Under the pieces are notes generated by a model. That model did not search any database. It saw only the letters and a program-made list of their open reading frames with translations, and had not been told where the DNA came from. DNA of 64,000 nt from Arthrobacter sp. Leaf137. Lineage in GTDB: Bacteria > Actinomycetota > Actinomycetes > Actinomycetales > Micrococcaceae. Shown here in pieces: positions 56,276-64,000 of the stretch. Location: contig NZ_LMOI01000021.1 in NCBI RefSeq assembly GCF_001423525.1, positions 141,240-205,239 on the forward strand, given 5' to 3'. Positions within the stretch are counted from its first letter, which is position 1. Each line of letters begins with the position of its first letter. Both the position numbers and the translations under genes were made by a program.

Positions 56276-57603
56276 GCTGCCGCCTTTCGGAGGACGATGC
56301 CGAGGTCGGCGAGGTCGCCAACAGTCAGCACGGTGAGGTCTGCGATGTTGGCCCTGCTGGATGCGGCCCCGGCCTCGATCCGTACGGCAAGGCTGCGGAC
56401 GCCCGGCGGGACGGAGGCCGCGGAGGAGCGCAACTGGGTGGCTGTCACGTTGCTGCCCACCACGAAGAACACCACGGAGGCGTTGGGGACGGTGTCCGCC
56501 AAAGTGCGGGCGAGGTCGACGGCGGTGCGGCGCATCGGGGCGCCGACGATCCGGGTCATGTCATCGAGCATGTTGCGGCCCGTTTCGCAGCGCAGCGGCC
56601 CCTTTTGCGTCAGGACGTCCAGCTCGCGCTGCTCGCGGATGGCCTGGCGGCCGATCGAGGCGGCCGCCGAGATGGCCATCTCGAATTCGTCTTCGGAGGC
56701 GTATTCCTCGGTGTTGATGGACAGCGCGATGGCAAGGTGTGCCCGGCGGGTTTCCTCGAATTGTCGGACCATCAGCTTGTTGGTCCGCGCCGTGGTCTTC
56801 CAGTGGATGTGCCGCCGGTCATCGCCGGGGACGTAGTCGCGGAGGGCGTGGAAGGAGACGTCGGCACTGGACAGTTCGGTGGTGGGCATGCCTTCGAGGT
56901 CGCGGATGAACCCTGCGGCGGAACCTGCCAGGGGCACCGTGCGCGGGTGGACGAAGAGGTCCTCGGGCTCGGTCCACATGACCTGGCGGCGCAGCAGGTG
57001 CAGCGGGTCTGCCCGGACGGAACGGACGGGACCCACCACGATGACGGCGCGGCGGGCGGTGGGGATGGTGAAGAGGTCTTCATGGACCTGCTGGGGCTTC
57101 ATGCGGGGCAGGTGGAAGACGGCGGTGACGCCGCCCACGGGCAGTTCGACCGATGCGGGCAGCAGCGGCCGGCTGGACGTGTTGGTGACGGCGATGCTTC
57201 CCACTGCGCTGTCCCCCACCGCCACTCGGGTCCGGGCAAGGTCCAGGACCACGCCGTAGGTGGAGCGGCCCAGGATGAAGCACACGGCGATGAGGAACAT
57301 GACGAAGGCCGCCACGGCGGCGGCCTTCGCTTCCTGCCAGCCGTAGGCCGACCCCGCCCACCAGAGCAGGATGCTGGCTGCAAGGACCGACCATCCCAGG
57401 ACGCTGACCACGGAGAGTACCGGCCATACATAGGTGAGCCACGCCTTCCGGACGGTGCGCCAGGCCGGTTCCAGGGCGAGGCCTGCGGTGGAGCTTGCCT
57501 CGGCCCATACCGCCGACGGGTGCAGGCGCGTGGGCCTGCCGTCCCGGTGGAAGGGTTGCTTGAGACGCTCCGTGAGCCGGGTCAGCGGGGTGCCGGTGGA
57601 CAT
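56272..57603 (-). CDS. DUF58 domain membrane protein
   Basis: 443 residues. Two TM helices near 58-82 and 97-112 precede a beta-rich region. The DUF58 signature follows (Tyr257-x2-GDDRRHIHWKTTAR to about 273), then a von Willebrand A-like alpha/beta domain (about 290-440). DUF58 proteins occur next to MoxR ATPases and are thought to be their clients or adaptors in envelope processes. ATG 57603 is chosen, with GAAGG upstream; the open frame to 57921 lies inside the MoxR gene. It overlaps the TGM-like gene by 4 bases. Confidence 0.9.
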   Translation of the reverse strand: MSTGTPLTRLTERLKQPFHRDGRPTRLHPSAVWAEASSTAGLALEPAWRTVRKAWLTYVWPVLSVVSVLGWSVLAASILLWWAGSAYGWQEAKAAAVAAFVMFLIAVCFILGRSTYGVVLDLARTRVAVGDSAVGSIAVTNTSSRPLLPASVELPVGGVTAVFHLPRMKPQQVHEDLFTIPTARRAVIVVGPVRSVRADPLHLLRRQVMWTEPEDLFVHPRTVPLAGSAAGFIRDLEGMPTTELSSADVSFHALRDYVPGDDRRHIHWKTTARTNKLMVRQFEETRRAHLAIALSINTEEYASEDEFEMAISAAASIGRQAIREQRELDVLTQKGPLRCETGRNMLDDMTRIVGAPMRRTAVDLARTLADTVPNASVVFFVVGSNVTATQLRSSAASVPPGVRSLAVRIEAGAASSRANIADLTVLTVGDLADLGIVLRKAAA

Positions 57604-57653
57604 ATGTGTGCCTTCGTTGTTGCTGGAAGTGGAGGACTTGCCGGGCCTGGGGG

Positions 57654-58625
57654 TCAGGCGTTGGTGCGCTGCTGCGGGGCGGCCACGTCGGCGAGGATCC
57701 GCGCGAGCACGGCCTCGGGCGTTGCACCGGAGAACTCGGCTTCGGGGTCCATCACGAAACGGTGGGTCCACACCACCGGGGCGAGTTCCTTGATGTCGTC
57801 CGGCAGGACGAAGTTGCGGCCCTGCGAAGCTGCCCAGACCTTTGCGGCGCGGACCATGGCGAGGGCGCCTCGGACCGAGACGCCCAGCCGGGTTTCCGGG
57901 GCGCTCCGGGTCTCTTCGCACAGCCGCGAGATGTACTCAAGCACTGCGGTGTCCACGTGTCCGGTGGCGGCAAGGTCAGCCATGTCCGCCACGGCCTGCG
58001 TGGTGATGACGGCGGACAGTTCCTTGGAGCGGTCCTTGAGGTTGGAGCCGCCCAGCAGCCGGACCGTGGAGGCGTGGTCCGGGTAGCCGATGGACGTCTT
58101 GATCAGGAAGCGGTCAAGCTGTGCTTCCGGGAGGCGGTAGGTGCCGGCCTGTTCGATCGGGTTCTGCGTAGCCATCACCATGAACGGGCGGCCCGCCGAG
58201 TAGGTGACGCCGTCCACGGTGACCCTGGATTCTTCCATGACCTCGAGAAGCGCGGACTGGGTCTTCGGCGACGCACGGTTGATTTCGTCGGCGAGGACGA
58301 TGTTGTTGAAGATCGGGCCCTTGTGGAACTCGAACTTCTGCGTCTTCTGGTCGTAGATGGTCACGCCGGTAACGTCCGAGGGCAGGAGGTCCGGGGTGAA
58401 CTGGATGCGGTTGTTGGAGCCCTGCACGGTGGCCGCCAGCGCACGGGCCAGGGAGGTCTTACCCGTTCCGGGAGCGTCCTCGAACAGCACATGGCCCTCG
58501 GCCAGCATCGCGGTGAAGGTCAGCCGGATGACGTGTTCCTTACCCAGCACCGCCTGCCCCACATTGGCAACGAGCTTTTCGAACGTATCGGCAAACCACG
58601 CGGCCTGCTCGCTGGTCATCGTCAT
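57654..58625 (-). CDS. MoxR-family AAA+ ATPase
   Basis: 323-residue AAA+ ATPase/chaperone. Walker A is APGTGKTSLA with Lys56, Walker B is LADEINRASP (Asp113-Glu114), and MATQNPIEQAGTYRLPEAQLDRF is the sensor-1/arginine-finger region. The C-terminal lid helix bundle is present. MoxR proteins work with VWA/DUF58 proteins to mature or assemble membrane and secreted complexes. The DUF58 gene begins 50 bases downstream. Start at ATG 58625 (AAGGAAG upstream); ATG 58619 is an alternative. Separated from the giant FN3 gene by 95 bases holding a perfect palindrome. Confidence 0.95.
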   Translation of the reverse strand: MTMTSEQAAWFADTFEKLVANVGQAVLGKEHVIRLTFTAMLAEGHVLFEDAPGTGKTSLARALAATVQGSNNRIQFTPDLLPSDVTGVTIYDQKTQKFEFHKGPIFNNIVLADEINRASPKTQSALLEVMEESRVTVDGVTYSAGRPFMVMATQNPIEQAGTYRLPEAQLDRFLIKTSIGYPDHASTVRLLGGSNLKDRSKELSAVITTQAVADMADLAATGHVDTAVLEYISRLCEETRSAPETRLGVSVRGALAMVRAAKVWAASQGRNFVLPDDIKELAPVVWTHRFVMDPEAEFSGATPEAVLARILADVAAPQQRTNA

Positions 58626-58673
58626 GGGGTGGTTCTTCCTTCTTCTTAGTTCCACGGGTGGGTTTCAGTCTGT

Positions 58674-58701
58674 GGCGGGACCCGGACGTCCGGGTCCCGC
58701 C
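58674..58701. repeat. Perfect 28-bp palindrome between FN3 and MoxR genes
   Basis: Bases 58674-58687 and 58688-58701 are exact reverse complements with no spacer (half-site GGCGGGACCCGGAC). It lies 20 bases past the stop codon of the giant gene. It may act as an intra-operon attenuator or RNA-stability hairpin. No T-run follows. Confidence 0.85.
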
Positions 58702-58720
58702 TGATGGGTTTTGCTGCTGG

Positions 58721-61700
58721 CTATCCGTTGGGCATTCCGGCGGGCGGGTTGCAGCCGCGGCTGGACGTATCGCAGCGGATCCAGTTTCCGGCGGCCATGC
58801 CGCTGGTGAGGTGATACCAGATGCCGCTCGGGTTGTTGGACGTCTTGTACCAGACCTGGTACCTGTCCGTGTCCGCCGGCGCGCCGGCGTCCAGCCATTT
58901 GCCCGCCCCGTTGCACTGCGACGGGTTGCCGGCCACGAAGCTGTCCGTTCCCTTGCGGGGCTCGGTGCAGCTGCGGGTCGGGGTGGCCGTGATGCTCCAC
59001 GAGGTGGGCACGGGGGGTGGCGGCTCCGCGCCGCTGCGGGACGTATCGCTGCCGACCCGGCCCGGCTGGCCGCCGCTGATGGCCCGCACCCGGAGGGTGA
59101 CTGTCTCGCTGTATCCAACCGTCTTCGAGAAGGAGCGCTGGTTGGTGTTCTGCCATCCCCCGCCGTCGACGCTGTACTGGTATCCGGTGACAGCGCGGCC
59201 GTTGCCGTCCGGCTGATTCCAGGTCCAGGACACAGTCTTGTCGCCCACTCCGCTGCTCTTGCTGCCGTTCACGTTCGGAGCAAAGGCCAGGCCATAGGGG
59301 TTGACCTGGTTGGACGGAGCGCTGGCGTCACCGGCGGTGGAGCTGCGCGAGGAAACGGCCCAGACCACCACCGAGGTAGGCGTGCCATTTGCGGCGGCGA
59401 CGGTTCCGCCGCCGGCAGCGATGTTGCCGCTGCCCCCGCCAGAGGTCAGGCTGTACCTGTACGTGATCTCCTGCGCGGTGGAGCCATTGCGCTGGGCGTC
59501 AGACAAGGGCGTGAATCGGATGTCGATCTTCCCGCCTGCTCCACCGGTGTCCACCAGCGTCGCCGTCGGAGTCCCAACGATGCCGGGCTTGCCCACCGCT
59601 CGGATGGCCGCCGACTGTCCGCTGGTGGCGCTGGTTCCCGCTTTGTTGGTGGCGGAGACCGTGAAGGTGTAGTTGGCTTCGGAGTTGTCAACGGTGACGT
59701 TTTGCGTGGTGCCGGCCACCTGCTGGGTGGCCACCGCCGCACCGCCCCGGAGGGTGGTGAGGGTGTAGGCAGAGACGGCGTCACCGTTGTTGTTCGGCGC
59801 GGCCCAGCTGACCTTCAGCTGGCTCTGCGAACCCAGGGATGCTGCCTGGGCAGCCGCGGGTGCTGCCGGGGTGGCCGGCACGCCTGCCGGCACTTCAGCG
59901 GCGGAGTACGGGCTCCACTCTGACGGTTCCTTGGCATCGTTCCGGGCCAGGACCCGCACCTTGTAGGACACGCCGTTCTGCAGGCCCTTCCAGACATAGC
60001 TGACAGCGGTCAGGTTCTGGATCTGGGCGTTCTGCCCCGCGGGCGGCGGCGAGATCTCCAGGTCGTAGGACTTCACCGGCGAACCCTTGCTGGCAGGAGC
60101 AGTCCAGTTGATGGACAGTTCCTTGTCGCCGAATTTCAGCGACGGCGCCAGCGGTGTGTCCGGCTTGACGTCGGGCCGGACCTCTGCGGAAGCCGGTGAA
60201 CGGTCCGAGTCGCCGAACTCGTTGGTGGCGGTAACTTGGAAGTGGTACTTCGTGTTGTTGACCAGCCCGTTCAGCGTGCAGGTGTTGGCCGGACAGTCCT
60301 GCTTGAACCCGCCCTCGCCGTACACGGTGTACCTCGTGATGGGTGAACCGCGATCCGCGGGAGCGGCCCAGTTCAGCAGTGCCGTCCGGTCCCCCACGCT
60401 CTGCGCCTGCGGCGTGGTGGGGGCCGCCGGCGCGTCCTTAACGGTGAGCCGGACCCGCGCCGTGGCATGCCGCGACGCGTCCTGGGTCTTGTCCTCCACC
60501 GTGTAGGTGACCACCATGGTTCCGGTGAAGCCGGGAGCGGGGGTTACCGTCACCGAACCACCGCTAACCTCCACGTTGCCGCTGCCGGTCTCGGTGGCGG
60601 CGGCAATGATCTTCAGCGCCGTCTCGGGGAACGGGTTGGCGTCGTTGGCCAGGACGTTGATAGTCACCGGCTTGCCGGCGGCGGCGTTGGGTTCAACGTC
60701 GTCGTTCGCTACCGGTTTTGGCCGGTTGGATGCCGTCACGGACAGCTGGAAAGTAGCCGTGGCTTCAAGGCCGCGGGGGTCCTTGGCCTTGACCTGAACG
60801 GCTCCGGCGGTGCCGGCCCGGCTGGAGTCCGCCGCGGAGACTTTGAGATTCTTGCCGTCGACGCTCACTGTGAATCCGGCCGTCGCGCCGTCCAGGAGTT
60901 CGTACTTCATGTTGTCGACGTCGTCCCCGTCGGGGTCCGAGGTCAGCTTCCCCAGATCGATGCTCGCCGAGTCGCCCATGGGCACTTCGACGTTCGCGCC
61001 CAGGAGCTCGGGCGGGTTGTTCTTGTTGGGGTCCGGGAGGACCTTGGTGCGGATGCTGAGCGTCGACTTCAGGCCGGCGGGATCGTCCGGTCCGGTTCCG
61101 TCGGTGACTTCGAAGGTCAGCGAACCCGGACCCACGTAGTCGGTGCCAGCGGTGTACTTCAACCCAGTCCCGTCACCGGTGACGGGATCGCTGCCGTCGG
61201 CTCCGATGAGCTTGATCCGGTCTGCCTGCGTCAGGCGCGGTGAGCGGCCTTCACGGACCTTGACCCATTCATCCAGGTCGACGTTGACGGACTGGCCGGC
61301 CACCACTTCCAGGACCTCGTCCTTGGCCAGCGTCGGAACCTGCTGGCCGAGGCCGGGCACCCAGATGATGGCGGTGGACTTCTGGCCGTCCACGTCCTCC
61401 ACGGTGTACGGGATGAGCTGCGGCTGCTCCGTGAGGTCAACGATCATGTTGCCTTCGGTGCCGGGCCGGGCCGTGGTTTCCTCGGTGCTGATCTTGAGGT
61501 TCTCGCCCACGCCATCGGGGTCTTCGTCGTTTTTCAGGACGGGAACGTCCACGGCGGTCTTTCCCATGGTCTGGGCGGACGTCACGCGGTCGTCGCGGGC
61601 GATGGGTGCCTTGAGCGGAACTTCCGGGTCCACCACCACGCGGATGGTGGCCTGTGCCCGGGCGTCCCGGTCATCGGCCACGGTGTACCGGACGTTGACC

Positions 61701-64000
61701 GTCCCGGCCTCGTTGGGAGCGGTCAGGATGACCCGTCCGCTGGCCTTGCTGACGGTTGCCTGGAGGGCAGGATCAGCCTCGATGCCGTCGGTGAGGATGC
61801 GGATCTGGTCGCCGTCGGGATCGGTGTCGTTGCCGGTGGCGTCGACGGCGATCTGGCGGCCGGGGCGGACCCGCACTTCGTCGTCCACGGGAGTGGGCTT
61901 CTGGTTGATTTCACCGCGCGGTGCGATGCCCACGGTGACGGTGCCGGTGTTGACGGCACCCTGCCGGTCCACCACCTTGTACCGGAAGGTATCGGTCCCG
62001 GCGCCGTCACCGGCAGCCGTGAAGTCGATGAAGTTGCTGCCCACCGTTGCCGTACCCATGGCGGGAGTGCTGTCGATGCCGGTGAGCTGGACCGAGTCGC
62101 CGTCGGGATCGATGCCGTCCAGCGGCACCGGAATGCGGACAGTGCCGGCTGCCACCACGCGGGCTGTGAGGTTGCGTGGCTGCGGGCGGGAATTCTCCGC
62201 CCCTTCCAGAGGAAGGATGTGGATGGTCACGGCGGCGGCGCTCTTCTGGCCCTGCGGGTCCACCGCGTTGTAGATGGCGCGGACCGTCTTGGGCTGGCTG
62301 CCGGCGATGAACCGGACGGTGTTTTCCGAGACGAAGCTCTTGCCGTCCACCGGGTCCACGCCCTGCGGCAGGACCGGATCAACTGTCAGTTCCTGGCCCT
62401 GCGGGTGCGTGTCGTTGTCCAGGACGGGAATGGTGACGACGTCGTTGACGCGGACGTTCACCTCGTCCGGCTTGGGCTGGGGTGCTTCCACCACTGCCGG
62501 GGCCGGGACGGGGACCACGGAGACCGAACCGGTGGCCGACTTCTTGCCGTTGGACATGGTGTATTCGAAGAGGATCGGATCCTTGGTACCGAGGATGTCC
62601 GTGATGCGCAGGACGCTGTGGTTGATCACGCTGACCGAGACGGTGGCGTTTTCCGGAAGCTTCACGGATTGCAGCACCAGGACACCGCCGGAAGGGTCGG
62701 AGTCGTTGGCCAGCGGGTCCAGCAGGACGCTGCCGCCGGTGGGCATCAGGGCGACATCGTGGACAGCGACGGGGTCGCCGGGGTCGTCACCGGATTCGAC
62801 GTCCACGCGGATCAGGCCCTGGCTGCTCTGCGGGCCATTGCTGGCGATGTACGTGAGGTAGACGGGGCCGGGGGTGGTGCTGCGGAACGTGAAGGTTCCG
62901 CCGTCGGTCACGGGGCCGAGATCCGCGGGGCCGTTGGCTTCCACCTGGGCCAGGCGGAGCGCGCCGCCGTTGGGGTCCACGTCATTCTTCAGCGGCGAGA
63001 TCACCAGGTCCTGGCCCACCACGGCTGTGACATGGTCAGCGTTGACCACGGGCGCGAGGGCGCCGGGTGGCTGGACGTTGATGACCACCTTGCCGGTGAC
63101 GGTGTCGCGGCCGTCCCAGATGGTCACCTCAACGTTCTTCTTCCCGGCGGTGGCGCCGGAGTCCTGGAAGGTGAGCAGGCCGTCGCGGCGGACCTTCACC
63201 TGGTCCTGGTCGTTATCGGCCTTGGCGTCAAGGAGCACCAGGTCGTCGCCGTCGGGATCCACCCAGTCCGTAAGGATGTTCTGGCTGACGGTCTTGCCCT
63301 GTTCCACCAGCATGGTGGTGTTCTCGCCGCGTTTGAACTGCGGCGGCTTGTTATCGTCCGGACCCACCACGTTGAGGGTGACCTGTCCGGCTGCGGAGAG
63401 GCCACGCCCATCGGACGCCGAGTAGCTGAACGTTTCCGTGCCCGGCCTGGCGTCGGCCGGCACGGAGATCTGGAAGGCGGTGCCGCCGTAAATGTTCTCC
63501 AGCGTCCCTGCCCTCGGCGGGTTGCCCTGGAGCCCGGCGGTGAGGACGTCGCCGTCGGGGTCGGAATCGTTGTCCAGGACGCTCAGGATGGTGGTGCGGC
63601 CCGGACGGACGCCGACGACGTCGGGCTTGGTTTCCGGCGGACGGTTCGGCTTGGTGCGGTCCGGCAACACGTTGATGGTGTTGATGTCCGCGGATTCCTG
63701 GTCCTGCTCGTCGGATTCGTTCTTGGGGGGAACGACGTCGTCCCAGTTGTTGACGAGCTGCATGTTCTGGTTCACCAGCCACACATTCCCGGAATTCACA
63801 TCATTGAGGACCACCAGGTCCCGGTTCACCCGAACGTCGTCCCAGTTGTTGACGAGCTGCATGTTCTGGTTCACCAGCCACACATTCCCGGAATTCACAT
63901 CATTGAGGACCACCAGGTCCCGGTTCACCCGAAACACATACGACGGCGACGCACTCGCCTTCGGCACATCCACGTTCTTATCATCAGCATCATTGACACA
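58721..64000 (-). CDS. Giant multidomain Ig-like/fibronectin type III surface protein, 5' end outside window
   Basis: 1759 in-window residues; the frame is still open at base 64000, so the N-terminus is missing and the GTG at 63973 is not a trusted start. From the N-terminal side: a short beta-propeller-like stretch with NRDLVVLND, present twice as a perfect tandem duplication; about eight Ig/cadherin-like repeats, each with a DxDPDGD-type turn (DNDSDPDGD, NDTDPDGDQI, TSDPDGDDV); at least three or four FN3 domains in the last 600 residues; and a C-terminal Cys-containing tail (SQCNGAGKW, IRCDTSSRGCNPPAG). Probably exported or membrane-anchored and on the cell surface. In Bifidobacterium the cognate fn3 product is a surface protein reported to bind TNF-alpha. 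Here the ligand is unknown. Confidence 0.9.
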   Translation of the reverse strand, partial: CVNDADDKNVDVPKASASPSYVFRVNRDLVVLNDVNSGNVWLVNQNMQLVNNWDDVRVNRDLVVLNDVNSGNVWLVNQNMQLVNNWDDVVPPKNESDEQDQESADINTINVLPDRTKPNRPPETKPDVVGVRPGRTTILSVLDNDSDPDGDVLTAGLQGNPPRAGTLENIYGGTAFQISVPADARPGTETFSYSASDGRGLSAAGQVTLNVVGPDDNKPPQFKRGENTTMLVEQGKTVSQNILTDWVDPDGDDLVLLDAKADNDQDQVKVRRDGLLTFQDSGATAGKKNVEVTIWDGRDTVTGKVVINVQPPGALAPVVNADHVTAVVGQDLVISPLKNDVDPNGGALRLAQVEANGPADLGPVTDGGTFTFRSTTPGPVYLTYIASNGPQSSQGLIRVDVESGDDPGDPVAVHDVALMPTGGSVLLDPLANDSDPSGGVLVLQSVKLPENATVSVSVINHSVLRITDILGTKDPILFEYTMSNGKKSATGSVSVVPVPAPAVVEAPQPKPDEVNVRVNDVVTIPVLDNDTHPQGQELTVDPVLPQGVDPVDGKSFVSENTVRFIAGSQPKTVRAIYNAVDPQGQKSAAAVTIHILPLEGAENSRPQPRNLTARVVAAGTVRIPVPLDGIDPDGDSVQLTGIDSTPAMGTATVGSNFIDFTAAGDGAGTDTFRYKVVDRQGAVNTGTVTVGIAPRGEINQKPTPVDDEVRVRPGRQIAVDATGNDTDPDGDQIRILTDGIEADPALQATVSKASGRVILTAPNEAGTVNVRYTVADDRDARAQATIRVVVDPEVPLKAPIARDDRVTSAQTMGKTAVDVPVLKNDEDPDGVGENLKISTEETTARPGTEGNMIVDLTEQPQLIPYTVEDVDGQKSTAIIWVPGLGQQVPTLAKDEVLEVVAGQSVNVDLDEWVKVREGRSPRLTQADRIKLIGADGSDPVTGDGTGLKYTAGTDYVGPGSLTFEVTDGTGPDDPAGLKSTLSIRTKVLPDPNKNNPPELLGANVEVPMGDSASIDLGKLTSDPDGDDVDNMKYELLDGATAGFTVSVDGKNLKVSAADSSRAGTAGAVQVKAKDPRGLEATATFQLSVTASNRPKPVANDDVEPNAAAGKPVTINVLANDANPFPETALKIIAAATETGSGNVEVSGGSVTVTPAPGFTGTMVVTYTVEDKTQDASRHATARVRLTVKDAPAAPTTPQAQSVGDRTALLNWAAPADRGSPITRYTVYGEGGFKQDCPANTCTLNGLVNNTKYHFQVTATNEFGDSDRSPASAEVRPDVKPDTPLAPSLKFGDKELSINWTAPASKGSPVKSYDLEISPPPAGQNAQIQNLTAVSYVWKGLQNGVSYKVRVLARNDAKEPSEWSPYSAAEVPAGVPATPAAPAAAQAASLGSQSQLKVSWAAPNNNGDAVSAYTLTTLRGGAAVATQQVAGTTQNVTVDNSEANYTFTVSATNKAGTSATSGQSAAIRAVGKPGIVGTPTATLVDTGGAGGKIDIRFTPLSDAQRNGSTAQEITYRYSLTSGGGSGNIAAGGGTVAAANGTPTSVVVWAVSSRSSTAGDASAPSNQVNPYGLAFAPNVNGSKSSGVGDKTVSWTWNQPDGNGRAVTGYQYSVDGGGWQNTNQRSFSKTVGYSETVTLRVRAISGGQPGRVGSDTSRSGAEPPPPVPTSWSITATPTRSCTEPRKGTDSFVAGNPSQCNGAGKWLDAGAPADTDRYQVWYKTSNNPSGIWYHLTSGMAAGNWIRCDTSSRGCNPPAGMPNG
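63735..63933. repeat. Perfect 99-bp tandem duplication
   Basis: Bases 63735-63834 recur exactly at 63834-63933 (period 99, 33 codons, in frame). The unit encodes RVNRDLVVLND...NNWDDV. No base differs between copies, in contrast to the other diverged repeats of the same gene. This points to a very recent duplication or to an assembly effect. Confidence 0.92.

Overview
High-GC actinobacterial chromosome, most likely Arthrobacter or Pseudarthrobacter (Micrococcaceae). The basis is base composition, GTG starts, SAM-IV-class riboswitches, actinobacterial-type housekeeping proteins, and a kinase/FHA/PP2C locus of actinobacterial type. No CRISPR array, insertion sequence, prophage or rRNA was seen, and coding density is high. 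Both window edges cut genes: an MFS transporter at the left and a giant Ig-like/fibronectin protein at the right.

Left part (1-17.4 kb) is mostly housekeeping and metabolism. It holds two tandem tRNA-Asn genes with terminators and a minus-strand dusB-dgt-dnaG cluster. Next come a flavohemoprotein (NO detoxification), a YibE/F membrane protein, an alpha/beta hydrolase, a lysophospholipid acyltransferase, glyS with a GNAT protein, a DMT transporter, an S4 RNA-binding protein, a serine esterase, an SGNH hydrolase and a SHOCT protein.

Middle part (17.4-42 kb) holds three metabolic themes. Methionine: metY and metX, each behind its own SAM-IV-like riboswitch. Threonine breakdown: tdh, kbl, an FAD oxidoreductase and an imidazolonepropionase in one run, with a divergent LysR regulator and a DeoR regulator at the end. 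Citrate: a CitMHS transporter divergent from a CitA/CitB-like two-component system. Between them lie gatCAB (amidotransferase for Asn/Gln-tRNA), a DUF5666 protein, RidA, a GNAT protein, an inositol-phosphatase-family protein and ligA.

Right part (42-64 kb) is the most remarkable. It is one long minus-strand run of ten genes: giant Ig-like/FN3 surface protein, MoxR AAA+ ATPase, DUF58 protein, transglutaminase-like membrane protein, zinc-ribbon/RDD/FHA membrane protein, PP2C phosphatase, zinc-ribbon/FHA protein, Ser/Thr kinase with an FN3-like ectodomain, FHA-like protein, and a 1481-residue FHA-FtsK/SpoIIIE ATPase with EssC-like architecture. Most neighbours overlap by exactly 4 bases. The core resembles the kinase-FN3-AAA-DUF58-transglutaminase (PFNA) cluster described in Bifidobacterium, expanded with FHA proteins, a phosphatase and a type VII secretion-like motor. 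I infer a phosphothreonine-controlled machine for assembling or exporting a large surface protein. Odd details are a transglutaminase domain without its catalytic Cys, a perfect 99-bp tandem duplication in the giant gene, and perfect palindromes at the two module boundaries.
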